Source of the DNA: Prototheca cutis | Taxonomy: Eukaryota > Chlorophyta > Trebouxiophyceae > Chlorellales > Chlorellaceae | DNA: 64,000 nt | NCBI GenBank assembly: GCA_002897115.2 | Contig: BCIH01000008.1 | Span: 1,016,980 to 1,080,979 of the forward strand | Direction of reading: 5' to 3' | In this document: piece by piece, positions 24,101 through 36,141 of the stretch | How the letters are laid out: the number at the start of each line of letters is the position of its first letter | Numbering within the stretch: position 1 is the first letter of the stretch | The notes under the pieces: model-generated | What the model was told of the DNA's origin: nothing | The model's database searches: none | Seen by the model: only the letters and a program-made list of their open reading frames with translations | Translations under genes and position numbers: made by a program

Positions 24101-27100
24101 CCACCGCAGCTCCGCCGGCGGTGGCGACGATGGCGTCAGCGCTGACGCGGGGTCGCACACGTCCGACCTCGACGCGCTTTCTTCCAGTCTGACGGCGCTG
24201 TATGCCTCCAGTTCATCGTGGCCCCTGCCCGCGGTGCAGGGCCTGGTGGCGGGGCTCTGCGAGGCGTCGCTCGAGGAGCTGGTTGGGCGCGAGGTTCGAG
24301 CCGGGGGTGGTCCTGGCCGAGCGCCCGTGGACGAGCGGGTGGCGATGGGCGGGAGCTCGGTCGACGCACGTGATGGCTCCACGACGACGGCTATGGCGAC
24401 CATGCACATGCAGCATGCGCATGCGACAGCTGGCCCACACCTGAGTGGCGGCAGCGGCAGTGCCAGCAACAACCCCATGCCTCTCTCGACAGGCAACCGC
24501 CCCCTCGCGCTGGGCCGGCTGGCGGACGTTCTCTTAGCCAACGCAGCCCGGCTGGAGGAACTCTGGGCGCTGTTCCTGGGTCACGTGCTGGAGGTGCGGG
24601 CGAGGGGCGCGCCGGGTGCCCGCATCGCCGCGGTCGAGGCCCTTGGTGCCGTCATTGTGGGAACCCTGTCCCGACAAGCGGCTGTGGCTGCGGCGGGCGA
24701 CGGCGTGGACGAGGCGGCAGTAGTTGACGACCCCGCATCTACAGCCGTCGCTGGCAATGCCAGCGACAGAGCACCAGGGCCCCCCCGCCACCCAACCCAT
24801 GTCGTGGACGAGAACGAGCGGAGCGAGGGCCTGGAGCAGATGCTGCTGGCTGCCTTGGAAAGCGTGCATGGCGACGAGCGCGATCCAGAGGTCCGGCGCG
24901 CCGCGCTGCGGGTGCTCCTGGGCGTCCTGCGGCGATGCGGCGAGCGCCTGGGCGGCGGCTGGGCGGCCGCGCTACGCCTGCTGGCTGGCGTCCCCGGCGA
25001 CGGCGACATGGCCGCGCTGGACCTGGGGTTCCAGGCCGTGCAGCTCGTGGCGGGGGACCACGCGTCGGCGCTGCCGGCGCCCGCGCTGCGGCGCTGCCTG
25101 GAAGTCGCTTCTGCCTATGGCACGCAGCAGACGGACCTCAACATCTCTCTCACCACCATCAGCCTGCTCTGGAATGTCGCCGACGTCGTCGGACGTGGGG
25201 CACCGCTCGGGGAAGGTGGTGACGACGATGATGTGGAAAGTGCGGGCTTGGTGCCCGGTCCGGCGGCAGAGGCCACGACGACGGCGCCGCCACCAGGCAC
25301 CGTCGCCGCCCCTTTGATCACTGAAGCCTTCCCTGCACAGCCGGGCTCGCCAAGTTCGGCGGTTCGGCTCACAGCAGGTGAAGCGACGGGGATTCTGGAG
25401 CTGATTTTCGTCATGCTGCAATCACTGGCTTCGGACGTGCGGCCAGAGGTTCGAAACTCCGGGCTGAGGACTCTGTTTGCGCTGGTGTCCGCGCAGGGTA
25501 GCCGCCTGCCGCGCGCGCGGTGGGAGGCGTGCCTGTGGGAAACGCTGTTCCCGCTGCTGCGGCATGCGGTTCGCATGTCGGCGACCAGCAGTCGCGAGGA
25601 GCGGGGCCCCGCCGCACTGGGCACGCTGCGTGGCGGCGAAACCGTCACGCTCGTCGTGCATCACTCGGCCAATTCGGACGCTAAGCAGTGGGACGAGACG
25701 GTCGCGCTGGCGCTGGCAGGCATGGGCCGCCTGTTCCGGGCACAGCTCCCGCGCGTGCTGGCCTGCCCCGCGGGGCCTGCGGGCTGGGACGAGCTCATGG
25801 CCATTGTCGAGGGGTGCATCGCAGGGGCCCGCAAGCGCGTTGCATTAGCTGCGGCTGCCGTGTTGATGGCGCTGTTGAGTGCACATGGCGGCGACGCGAA
25901 TGCGCTGGATGACAGAGCCTGGAGCCGTGCGCTGCGTGCGCTGTCGGTGGCCGTGGAAGCTATCGCCACCCCGGGCTGCCGCGTGCCTTTGGCAGTCCGA
26001 CTCGAAACCATTGCCCTCGTCAAGAGTGCGGCACAGGCTGCCCGAGCAAGGGGCGATGGCGACGGCTTCAAGCAGTCGCTGCGTTGGCTGGAGCGCGCCG
26101 CGCGGCGGCCGTGGTCGGATGACGATGCGAATACCCAGTCTGTCGCCGGGGGACTGCTGCCTTCAGGAACAGCAGGTCTGCCGCCCGTCCAGCGAGCTTG
26201 TTTGGCCGCGCTGGGCGAGTTGACCCCGGAGCCGGGTGATATCGATCTCTGGTCCGAGCGCCTCAGTGTCCTAGCTGCTTTGCTCAGCCCTCACCAGATC
26301 CTGGAAGCCGCTGCAGAACGCCGCTGTCAGATGTCATGGGGCGGCGAGGGAGGACCCGACGATCACGCCGACGCCCCGGCGCCCCTGGGCCAGGGCACCA
26401 AGAACGATGCGCAGCGGCTGGTGTCCCGCGAAGGGTCCGCCCTGCGCGCCGACGCCAGTCGCGACGGCCAACCCGCGCTGTCCTCCCGTTTTTTGGATGC
26501 GGTGCGGCAGGTGGTGGTCATGGGCGGTGCTTTGGCAATTCCCTGAGTGTTTTCTGGCTTGCATGTCGTCGGGCTGTGCACAGGCACCTTCCGGCAAGGA
26601 ACTGAGAGCACCACGCCCAGAAATACCCAAAGCGATGTCACCCGCAGGTGCTGGGTGCGCTGGTCAAGGCATATGGCAATGCGCCGGGCCGGGCCCAGGC
26701 ACGGATGCTGCCAGACGTGGCGGCAGCGCTGGGCGCCTGCATGGTGGTGAGTGAACATGGGCGCGGGGGTGTTTGTTTCGGGGGTCCAGGATGTTGGTGG
26801 CTGCCGTGTCGGGAGAGAGTGCCAAAAAAATTGCAAGAAGGAAAAAAGGGGACGGGGCTGTGCTGTAAGGCAGGCGCGCTACCACTGCGCCACGGCGACG
26901 GGGGGATTTCCTGTCACCGGTCGGGTTCGAACCGACGACCGACTGCGTTCGTGTCACGGCACCCAGACCGCTAGTGCAGTTTGGAATTTCTCACGAGCTG
27001 CATTCGGTTCCGAGGGTTGTTTTGGTGGGGGGCCGGTCCATTCCGTCAGCACGTGGAGCACAGACGAGCAAACGAGCAGCACAATGCATCCCAATGGAAG

Positions 27101-28463
27101 AGATCCTTCTGAATTACACACCTGCGCCCGCATTCAATAACCGACCCTAACCTCCTCAGGTGCGGTACAGCATCCCTGAGGATGACACGTGGCGTGTGGC
27201 GGCCAAGGCCTTTGTGGCGCTGGTGCCCCTTGGGCTGGGTGCGCTGGCCGAGCAGCAGCCGGATGCCGGGCTGGAGGGCCGGACGTGGGACGCCCTGGCT
27301 GAGGCCCTGGAGGGATTCCTCCTGGCGAGTGGGGTTGTCAACATTTCGGAGAATGGGGCTGTCGGTGACGACCAGGGGCTGCCGATCGAGCCGGGCCACA
27401 TCACGCCACGCACGACCAGTGTGCCTGAAGGAGCGGCGCACGGGGGTTCCAACCCGGGCACTGGCACCGCGCCGCTGGACGTCAGGCAGGAAAGGTAGGT
27501 CTTGGGTGCGTTTCGTTGTCTGAGCTCATTGTATCGCTCCGTCCCCCCTTGGCAACCACTCACGACCCCCATCGACGTCCTGCCCACCCCCCTCGCCCCT
27601 TTGGCAGCCTGGGCTTGGCGTTGGTGTCGGCGCCGGTCACCAGCCTCCCGTTCCCGCCGCCGGCGGCTGCACTGGTGCAAGAAAGCGAGGCCAACCCGGA
27701 GCTGTCGCAGACACCATCGGACGACGAGCTTGAAATCCTGGTCCTCGATTCTTTGGCCGATTCGGTACTGGGTCTGGCAAGTGCAATGCCCGAGCCGGCA
27801 CTGGCACGGTTTGTCTCCATCATCGACCGCGGCGTATGCTGTGCGCCGGTGGTGGCCGGGGCGATGGGCGCCGCCCACCAAGGGAGTGTCGCAGCTGCAG
27901 GGCTGGCCTACTCTCAGGCCTGCCTGCGAAAGCTGTATGTCTTGGCAGCACAATGCGAGCCCGCGGGAATGGCAGAGCAAACGAGAGCATCTGCGACATT
28001 CCCGGCGGCAGTGGCAGCCCTGCGGGCGCTGCTGGCTCGTTGCACGGACATGCTCCGCGCAGCGGCGGCTGGCATGGGGTTTGGGGATGGAAATCCCGGG
28101 CCAGCTCCCAAGGAAGCCCCCACAGCACGCTACGGGGGCTATGATGGGCGCCCGCGACTGGACGAGGCGCTGTGCATGCTGGATGTCCTGGCCACACTAA
28201 CATTAGCACCCGAAGTCATCGATGCCCTGGTGCCAGAGGCCGGGGAGCGGGTCTGTCGTGTCGTAGCCCTGGCGCGGGCACTTGGCAGCCATTCTCCCCC
28301 GCCAGGGACAAAGGAACGCACGCACCTGCTGCTGGTGTACCCGGCGCTCGTGGCGGCTGTGGCGCTACCAGAGGCGAGCCTTCGCGACCGCGTGTGCGAG
28401 CTTCTGAATGCCGTTGGAGAGCAGCTTGGCCTGGCAGACGCACCGCCGGGTGCAGAGGGGTGA
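21200..28463 (+). CDS. MON2: MON2 homologue (DCB/HUS-domain trafficking regulator), 10 exons
   Basis: CDS: join(21200..21409,21663..22086,22246..22409,22563..22716,22929..23044,23219..23650,23793..26510,26648..26746,27160..27494,27608..28463), 1,835 aa; all ten exons join in frame. MON2 is a large scaffold related to BIG/GBF Arf exchange factors but lacking Sec7, acting at trans-Golgi and endosomes. N-terminal DCB block: LEADYRQLSNESRR, EIKEAAERAVLSIR, then SPRLAAHALSTAQRLV and a TAAATARQVLVLLL helix (the family has NTAAATVRQ). The centre has TDLNISLTTISLLWNVADV, very typical of MON2, followed by SDVRPEVRNSGLRTLF. The C-terminal exons continue as helical repeats (DTWRVAAKAFVALV, LAEALEGFLL). 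Low-complexity Ala/Gly insertions occur at about 24060-24480 and 25200-25320. An antisense tRNA-like gene lies in intron 8. Confidence 0.9.
26842..26947 (-). tRNA. Circularly permuted tRNA gene, probably tRNA-Val(UAC)
   Basis: On the minus strand the 3' half comes first (26947..26912) and the 5' half second (26899..26864), separated by 12 bases (26911..26900, GGAAATCCCCCC). Rejoined on paper they give a full cloverleaf. The acceptor stem is GTCGCCG with CGGTGAC (7/7, one G-U), D stem GCGC/GCGC with loop AGTGGTA, anticodon stem CCTGC/GCAGT (4/5), variable loop CGGTC, T stem GTCGG/CCGAC with loop TTCGAAC, and discriminator A. Box A (TGGCGCAGTGGT) and box B (GGTTCGAACCC) are both good. A T6 run (26847..26842) 17 bases beyond the 5' half is a Pol III terminator. 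The loop CTTACA(C) points to anticodon UAC, but the exact join is uncertain. It lies antisense within MON2 intron 8. Confidence 0.78.
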
Positions 28464-28770
28464 TGCAGGCGATGGTTCCCTGGCAACAGAGTGTCAACCA
28501 TCCCATTGGCCCGTGTTTCTTGTGGTATTTTGCCCGGCATGGAGGGTGCTCTGTCCGCTGCCCCGGTGTCCTATTCCTTATCCTTGCTCTGGCACCACCA
28601 GCTCAACTCAGCGGTGCGCGGATGCATTCTCGGCACGGGCTGCAGTGCCCTGAGAAAGAAATGCCTCATCTGTGGGTATATTCTTAAAGTCATCCTCTCT
28701 CCACAAACGGGGGCTCGTTTCATCATTTGCACGCACAAAGAGCCTCCCCAATAAGCAAGCAAGCACATCG
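28464..28770. other. Convergent intergenic region, MON2 / TWD40-1
   Basis: 307 bp between two stop codons. No gene or repeat recognised. Confidence 0.5.
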
Positions 28771-31700
28771 TCACGCGCCGCCAGCAGCAGCCCTGACGAC
28801 GTTTTCAACGAGCTCATCAGCTTCAGCGACACTGGAGCAGCTGGCGAGGATGGCGGCAAAGGCAGAGAGGTCCTCGCCCTTTGGCGCCGCGGCGTCGGTG
28901 TCGCCATGCCGGTCACAGTCGTTCAGCAGCGTTTGGACTGCCTGCGGATCGACGCCCGGCCCGCCAGATGGGGCAGTGGTGACCAGACGCGTCAGCAGCC
29001 CGACGGCAATGCCATAGTTCTTGGCAGCGGCCTGGAACTTTGCCGCTGCCCACAGCACGACCACCAGGTCAGCGCCCTCCAGCGGCACGGCCGCCGCGTG
29101 CCTCGCATACCGGGCAGCTTCCACGGGGTTCCCAGCCTTGTTGGCATCATCGAGCAGGGTAGCGGCTACAAACCGAGCCACGCCGTTTGCATCTCCGGGC
29201 CGGACGCTCGACCGTGCCTCAGCCATGGCCGCCGCCCAGTTACCAGCGAGGAACGCGGATGTTGATGGTTGGGGCTGCTTCGTTGATGGTGGCGGCGGCG
29301 GTGGTGCAATGCCAGTAGTCGTGGTACCAGTACCCGCAGTGCTGGGTCCCCACATGGACTCAAAGTCCTCCCAGCCGGCAAGCAGGTCGCTGCCACCAGC
29401 CGCAGCTGGTGCGGCAGTGGCCGTCGCAGTCCCCCTTGTGCCGCCGGCAGCGACGGCTGGCGGCGCGGGGTCGGCAGCCTTGGGACCAGCGGCAGACAGG
29501 GTCGTCAGGAAAGCAAACGGATCGGCGTTCGTGCTGCCGGCCGATACATTCGACTCGGATCTGGCCAGCGCCGCAAACGGATCGTCCGAGGACAGGGCCG
29601 ATGCAGTCCGGCGAGGCTGGGTGCCCGAAGTGGAGCTGGCCGTCCTTCCAAAACCCTGCGTGGTGTGGATGAATCAAGAAGCATGTGATCGCGACTATCA
29701 TGGATAGAGATCGACTTTGATGCAGGGCAATGTGACGATGCAAACCACAGCCTTAACATTGCCAAAGAGGAATCTCCACAGAAACGATCACGCAACACAC
29801 CACTTGGTTTCCGGCCGGCGACGGCGGCGGGCCCAGACGCAGACCCTGCGTGGTGTCAGTGTGGCCAGAGATGAATCATGGAATCCAGCGCAGAACCAGC
29901 CAAGCATGCCTTATCAGATGCACCTCATGCAATATATGATTCTTGGCCTCAATGATAAAAATGCTCAAGAGACCAGCTGTAGTACCTGCACAGCGGTGCG
30001 GAGACTGGGGGGGGTTGCGGAATCCGATGAAGCTTCGTCGCGGATGCTGACCCTAAACCGCCGGGAGGCCGATCCGCCAGATGGCGTCAACCCCCCGCGC
30101 GACGGCGTGTCTCCTGTGGCTTCGGCGCCGGGTGAGGTCGAGATGAGGGCCGGCGGTGACGATGACGAGGAGGCGGCACCCGGAGCCGTGGTGGGCGACG
30201 CAGCCATGGTCGCCGCCGCCGCAGATACGGGCGGCGGGGTCAGGACCGGCGGGACAGCTGCCGCTGCTCCAAACCCTGCACGCTGGTTTGGTGGCAGCGT
30301 GGCCGCCAGGAATGCTTGGTCGTCGTCAGAATCGAAAAAGTCGTCCGAATCCTCGTCCTCTGCCTCAGGTTGCTGCTGTCGGGGCTGTTGCTGGGAAGAC
30401 GAGCCCTCGGCCACGGGTCGTGCGCCGGGCGTCGTCGCGCCCGCAGCGGGGGAAGGCTTGGCCGCAGCACTCACAGTGCTCTCGGAGCCCCAGTCGGAGG
30501 TGCGGGAGATGGACACGACGGTGGTCCCTCCCCGGCGGCTGGCGTCGCCGTCTTCGCCGCCGCCCCGGCCCAACGCCGCTTCGCTGGCTGAGGGCGAGGG
30601 CGGGCCATGCAGGCCCGAGGAGCCCAGCGCCGCAGACGCGCCGCTGCCGCCAAACGCACGACGCAGGGCCACGGCACCCGGCAGACCCGCGTAATTGACG
30701 AGTCCGCCGTTCTCGAGCGGCGCGATGGGCGCGGCCTCGGTCGCCGCCGCGCCCGTGGCTGCCGGTGCAGCAGCCTCGCAGCCGGACACCAGCACCGACG
30801 CCTCCATGAACGGCAGCCGCCCCGCAGGCGCAATCTCGAATGGGGCATTCCTGCCGGCATCGTCGCCGTCATCCTCCGAAGCGCTGTCAGCCAACCCGGG
30901 CACCGCAGCGGTAGAAGTGGGGCTGCTGTCGCCGTGCGCAGCGCCCTTCCCACCCTTGCCACCACCGCCACCACTGCCCGCACGGACCAGTTGGACGGCC
31001 CAGTCGGCCGCACAGGCCCTGCCGCCGTGGGCACTGCGATGGGCAACGCCGCGGAAAGCGTCCTCGTTCACTGCCAGGAGCTGGTCAGCAAAGCCCCGGA
31101 CGGCGGGCGACCCGGAAGATCGGGCCTGGTCAGACAGACCCGCCCAGTCGCCCTGGAAGGCAGCGAGAGCCAACGCTTCCGTCCGCGCCCCTGCGGCGGC
31201 CAGCAGCCGCCGGGCGTCGTCGAATTTTCCGTGGCGCAGGCATGCCCGCCCCGCCATCGCGAGGCGAGCCGCCAGGCGCGAACCGGGTCGTGCCGGCCCG
31301 GGGAAAGACGAACAAGCGGCGTATTCACCCATCAACAGCCCGATCAACCCGTCCCAGTCGCCTGCCTGGGCTGCAAGCGCGGCGGCAAACCGGGGTCCGA
31401 CCCCGGGGGCCTCGCTGCGCGCGGCCAGCGCCGCAGCAATCTCCGGGAACCCGGCCGTCGCCAGCCGCCGCAGCGTGCCAGCACGCAGCCCTCCGACGTC
31501 ATACGACCCTGCCAAAGTACGCAGCGCTGCACGCACCCTGCGCGAGCCTCCGGGCAAAACCCCGGCCTCTGCCAGGCCCGCCCATCCCTCGACCAGCAGC
31601 TCTGGCAACGGCAAGGCCAGGCTTGCGACTTCGACACCCGCGGAATCACGCGATCCCACGACCCCAGCGCGCCGCGCGAGCAGCACACGGTCCGCCAGTG

Positions 31701-34700
31701 CGCCCAGCAGTGCGGGCGGCGGGCCTTCCAGGGACGCGGCCACGCTTTCCACGCTGCCGTCCCAGCGCGCCGCCAGCACCGCCCCGCCCGTCGTCGCCAC
31801 CAGCGGGCAGGGTCCCGCCCACAGCAGCGAAGCCGGCGTGCCCGGTCCTTGCGGCAGCGCCGCCTCCCCCAGCCGCACAAACCGCTCCGAGAAGAGGACC
31901 AGCCGCTTCGTCGTCAGCGCCGCGCAAGCGGCTGCCGCAATCGTCGCGCTGCTGCCGCGCGTACCACCGCTGCCGCCGTTTGCACCGAGCATACCGGTGT
32001 GGCAGACATCGTGTGACCCTGGCACTCGGTCCCCCGCCAACGACTGCCAGGCAATGTCCACGACGGCTTCGCCGGGTGCAATCGCGAGCGGCAGGCGCGC
32101 ACGGGGCGCCAGCGGCTTGGAGGGCTTGGCTGATGGCATCGCCAGCAAAACCAGGTCGCCGGCAGTGGCCAGGGCCAGGACCGCAGGTGGCGGCTCCAGC
32201 CGCTTCCACTCCCGCATTTCCCACACCCGGAGAGCTTCAGCACGCTTCTTCTCCTCCCGGGTGAGTCCCTTGTCCTGGTTTGCGCTCGCGCCGCCGCCCA
32301 GCGCCACCCCCTCGTCGTCATCGCTGCTGTCATCGTCGCTGGCCACCAGGGGCTCATCATCGTCGTTGTCATCATCCGCCCTACGCCCTCCACCACCAAC
32401 CTCGCCATCGTCAAATGCGGGGCGCGGCTCGGGCGGCGCCGCGACGTGCGCCGGAGGGCCCGGGAACAAGTCTGTCACCGTCATCCCACCGGCCAGGTCG
32501 ACCGTGTACAATGGCTTTGGCGCTGTGGAAGCGCTCTCCGCAAGTTTAACCGCGTCGTAGATGGAAATGCTGCGACCAGACTCCGATAGAACGACAAGTC
32601 GATCGTGCCCGCGGCCGACAAACGCCGCCGCCCTTCCTGGCAAGAACCAACGGCTGCGGTCGTCAACCGCAAGCGCAGCCTCGGCCTCTTGCACCGCCGT
32701 CCACACCCGCGCGGGCGGGACAGCCGCTCCCGGCTTTCCTCCCTCGGCCTCGGCGCCCACACCCGGGGTCGCCGAGGCGACGACGACCCACAGGGCTTTT
32801 GGCGCGGAGCGGATGGCGCGGACCAGCGCGTACGCTGTGCCGCTGGCCCCGGGGGGCAGGACCAGGACATCGGACACAAGGCCATGACTCAAATCGTATG
32901 CGGCGACGCGACCCCGGGACAGCACGTGCACTGCGCGTGGGAACCGCAGGCGGCTGACCGTGCCGTCGCCATCGCGCGGCCCCGTCCAATACTCGAGCCC
33001 CGAATGCAGCGGCAGCGCCGTCGGCACGCCCAAGCTGCTGGGAGTCGCCGCGACGTCGAGCATCTGCACCACGGGAATTACTACCGGTGCGCGAGGCTCA
33101 TTGTCACATGTGGAAAAGGAGCCAGCGACCCCGCCACCACTGCTGGCCAGGGCGGCCAGCGTGGCAGAGGCTGGGTCAAACACGACTTGCGCGGCGTCGA
33201 CAGCAACGCCGACGGCCTCGCCCAACGTGGCGGGCCGCACGGCGGCCGGCACGGCGCGAAAACTGCCGTCGGCACGGGGGGCGAGGCGCAGCGTGCGCAG
33301 CGTGGCATCGCCGCTGGGCAGCCGCCCCGCGGCCGCGAGGACCAGGCCACCCTCCGAAAACCCTGCCCCGGCCAGCTTCCCGCCGGGCGGCGCGGGGAGC
33401 GCCGCGAGGACGTGCGCCTCGCGCAAGCCCTGCACCTCGACGGCCACCGCGCCGCCGCGCGTTATCACAGCGGCCAGTGCCCATCCCTGGCGCAGCGGGT
33501 GCCGGGCGCAGGTCACGGACGACGCTGGCGCGCCTGGCACGGGGGCTGGGATGGGGCCGCCCAGCGACAGGCTGTACCCGAGGGCCCAGGTGCCCTCAGC
33601 CCGGGACACGTGCCCCAGCGTCAGCTGCCCGTCGGCGGTGACGACCAGCAGCGGTGCGCCGTCCCCGGGGGCAACGCCCAGCGCCAGGATTGGCGACTTC
33701 CACTCCGACTTGAGTTTGACCATGGGCCCCTCGTCGCCCGACCCCGTGCTGGATGCAGCGCTCGTGTCCAGCAGCCGAATGCCCGCGCCGCCGCTGGGGA
33801 CGAAATACACCAACGGCCTGCGTCGGCCGGCCTGCGATGCCAGGGCCATGGACACGCCCGTCCAATCACTCTTCCGAGATTTCAGCACAAAGTGCGCCTC
33901 CAGCGCCCATGTCGTCGCCGAGTACACCGCCACACTGTTGGTCTGCATTGATCGCATGTGTGTGTGTGTGTGTGCGTGTGTGTGTGTGTGTGTGTGTGGG
34001 TGGTGTGGACACACAGCATGGAGGCCTAGGTGGTTTGCTTCCGTGGGTTTTTAGGGGGGGAATTCATTCCGGTACTCTGCCGTACACTATACCACCCTGC
34101 CCACATCACCTAACTGACCTTGGCAAAGATTACCAAATAGGCACCGTCAGGTGTCAGGTCTGCGGCTGCGGGGAAGAGGCGACAGTCCACTGCTGCACGC
34201 TGGCACCCCGACTCGGCATCGTATTCGATGATCCGGCTGGCGGTGCTTGACACGGCCGCCACCTGGTCACGGAATGGGCGGGCAAGGCAAACAGCTGTGA
34301 GACAGTGGACACCCGGGTTCCCAATCGCTCCTCTGGGTCCTTCCCACCGACTCATTGTCAGCCACAGCGGGAGCGGGTCGGCAAAACAGGCTCCAGTCTC
34401 GTCTAGATCGCAACCGTGGGATCGTACCAGGATGAGGCTGGGCCTGCCGGGGTGCCACAGAAGTTTCCCTCCAAGGTAGGGGCTATCCTGTGCAAGGGGC
34501 AGGTCAAAGAGAAGCAGATGTGAACGCCGTCTCTGGGGTCGGGGCCCCTCCTGACAACGAATGCTGTACCCAGATCTCCTGTCCACACCGACCCCCCCCA
34601 CTCCCATATCAAGCAGTGCCAGACCGTACCCGAAGATTTGTTGGCACACTCTGTTTCGCCAGCAATATCGTGCTCAATGGTAGCCTGTCCTCTGTCGCGG

Positions 34701-34749
34701 CTGGCTCGACTTGGGCCACCGAGGCCTGGCGCCCAGTGACCTGCGCCAT
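28771..34749 (-). CDS. TWD40-1: TSET/TPLATE-complex subunit TWD40-1 (TTRAY-like), 5 exons
   Basis: CDS: complement(join(28771..29655,29986..33942,34119..34262,34428..34487,34630..34749)), 1,721 aa; frames agree. It has an N-terminal WD40 propeller and a C-terminal alpha-solenoid, the architecture of the COPI-related subunits of the TSET (TPLATE) clathrin-adaptor complex known in plants and algae. Seen: KLLWHPGRPSLILVAAVSS with STASRIIEYDAESG as the first blade, SRWFLPGRAAAFVGRGHDRL ahead of SGRSISIYD, PASLLWAGPCPLVATTGGAV, and LGALADRVLLARRAG leading into the solenoid (ACLRHGKFDDARRLL). A long acidic/Ser linker precedes the last exon, whose helices contain AARYARHAAAVPLEGADLVV. The first exon (34630..34749) is the weakest call. 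A GT microsatellite (33957-33998) is in intron 3. Confidence 0.82.
33957..34000. repeat. GT microsatellite
   Basis: Alternating GT with one GC step, in TWD40-1 intron 3, close to the acceptor of the large exon. Confidence 0.95.
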
Positions 34750-35076
34750 CTCCCGGTGACCAGTGGATCGGTGCGGGACCCCGGGAGACCGAGCTCTCCT
34801 CCGATCTCAGCTCAGCATGTCATCGTCGTGCATGAATGCAATACTAACTGCAGAATGCCTCTGTCATCGGGGCTCACGCGGATTGGGTCAAGGTCGCGTG
34901 AGGGCGAGGTCTCAACCACCCACGGAGCGGAGGACAAAATTGCGATCTGGAGGTGCAACCCTCCGAAATGGTCCTGGACAGACGGCGCAGCGCGACAGCA
35001 TACTGACCCTCCACGTACATGGGGGCTTTTGACGGCGTTCATTTTTGGAATTTATTGCAGAGATCGGCGCCGTATC
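34750..35076. promoter_or_regulatory. Divergent intergenic region, TWD40-1 / orphan gene
   Basis: Separates two divergent genes. A possible acceptor (TTATTGCAG, 35052-35060) in front of the orphan gene's ATG means an upstream non-coding or coding exon may exist here. Confidence 0.35.
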
Positions 35077-35908
35077 ATGGACCCACTCATGCTGCTGGGC
35101 GTGCTCGGCGGGTTCCCCTCAAAGTCTGGTGGCGGGGGGCCCGGTGCCCGTCTGCTGGCCCTCATGCGCGGCATGCACCGCGTGGTGCACAATGCACTGA
35201 TATATTCAATTCGAATGCTCATGGACCTGCGGCGCCGCCTGATCAGCGCCAACACCGTGCAGCGAGCGTCTGCCGCCTTCCGAGCGGGCGTGCTCCGCCT
35301 CCTCTTCCCGCTGCGCAACGCCACTCTGACTGGGGTCAAGCGGGCCCTGATCGAGGCTGTTGTCTTCCGTCTTAGGGCCCTGCGCGGCCGCAGGCGGAAC
35401 GGAGAGCCTCGCAGCCCCGCCCTGCCCGGCACACAGGACCCCACCAAATTCACTGTGCGCCTCTACCCCCTCAGGTATGGCTGACTTTGGCTTTCCCAAG
35501 AGGGCAGTGCGAGGTCCAAACACATGTCCACAACACATTGACCAAGCTCAAACGCACCTTGATGCACACAGGTGGTACGTCTCGCTTCACAACGAGACGT
35601 CATCAGACCCAGCGGCCAGCGCAGGGGAGGCTGCCGGCCCCGCGGTCGTTCCAAGGCGGTTGCCGAGTGGCGAGCAGATGCGAGCTGCAGAACCCAGCCT
35701 GTCTGACTTCAGCGCCCTGGCAAACTACACCAAGCTGGATGGGCCGCAGACAACGCCCGTGGGTCCAACGGTCGCCACCACTGCACCTAGCTTGTGCCCT
35801 GTGCCTTCTCTGCAGCCGCTGACTGCCACAAAGAGGCCAATCCCATCACAGGCCGACATCCAAGCTGTCCTCATACCCGCTGCTCATGCGCGGACACGGG
35901 GGCAGTGA
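35077..35908 (+). CDS. Orphan basic protein, 2 exons
   Basis: CDS: join(35077..35474,35572..35908), 244 aa. I do not recognise the family. The first 130 residues are strongly basic and amphipathic, with repeated Arg-rich helices (MLMDLRRRLISANTV, RALRGRRR) and few acidic residues. The second half is Ser/Pro/Ala-rich and probably disordered. The splice join (CTCAG|GTATGG ... ACACAG) turns an AG/G codon into Arg and continues as WYVSLHNET. Codon use looks like that of its neighbours. The start is the first ATG in a frame that is open further upstream, so an N-terminal extension is possible. Confidence 0.5.
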
Positions 35909-36141
35909 GTGGAGTGTCTCGTTGATTTGATTGGACCGTCCTGGTGGCGGTCGTCACGGAGCCGAAATGGCCCTCATGTTTGGTTATTTTCATGGCCCAC
36001 CTGTAGCCCCTTTTCCTATGTGATTTGACCGTTGCTCCTGCAACCGCAATCGGTTTTGTTTAGCGATTTTCCCTTTGACAGCTTTGACTCGAGATTCCCC
36101 ATGTGCTTGCATTGTTGGTCCAGCACATCCCACTGTGCATT

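Noticed and set aside
30607..32560. Long + strand ORFs (469 and 621 codons) opposite TWD40-1
   Set aside because: They are shadows of a GC-rich coding exon: low-complexity Arg/Pro/Ser/Ala, no family motifs, while the minus strand has clear homology and matching splice phases.
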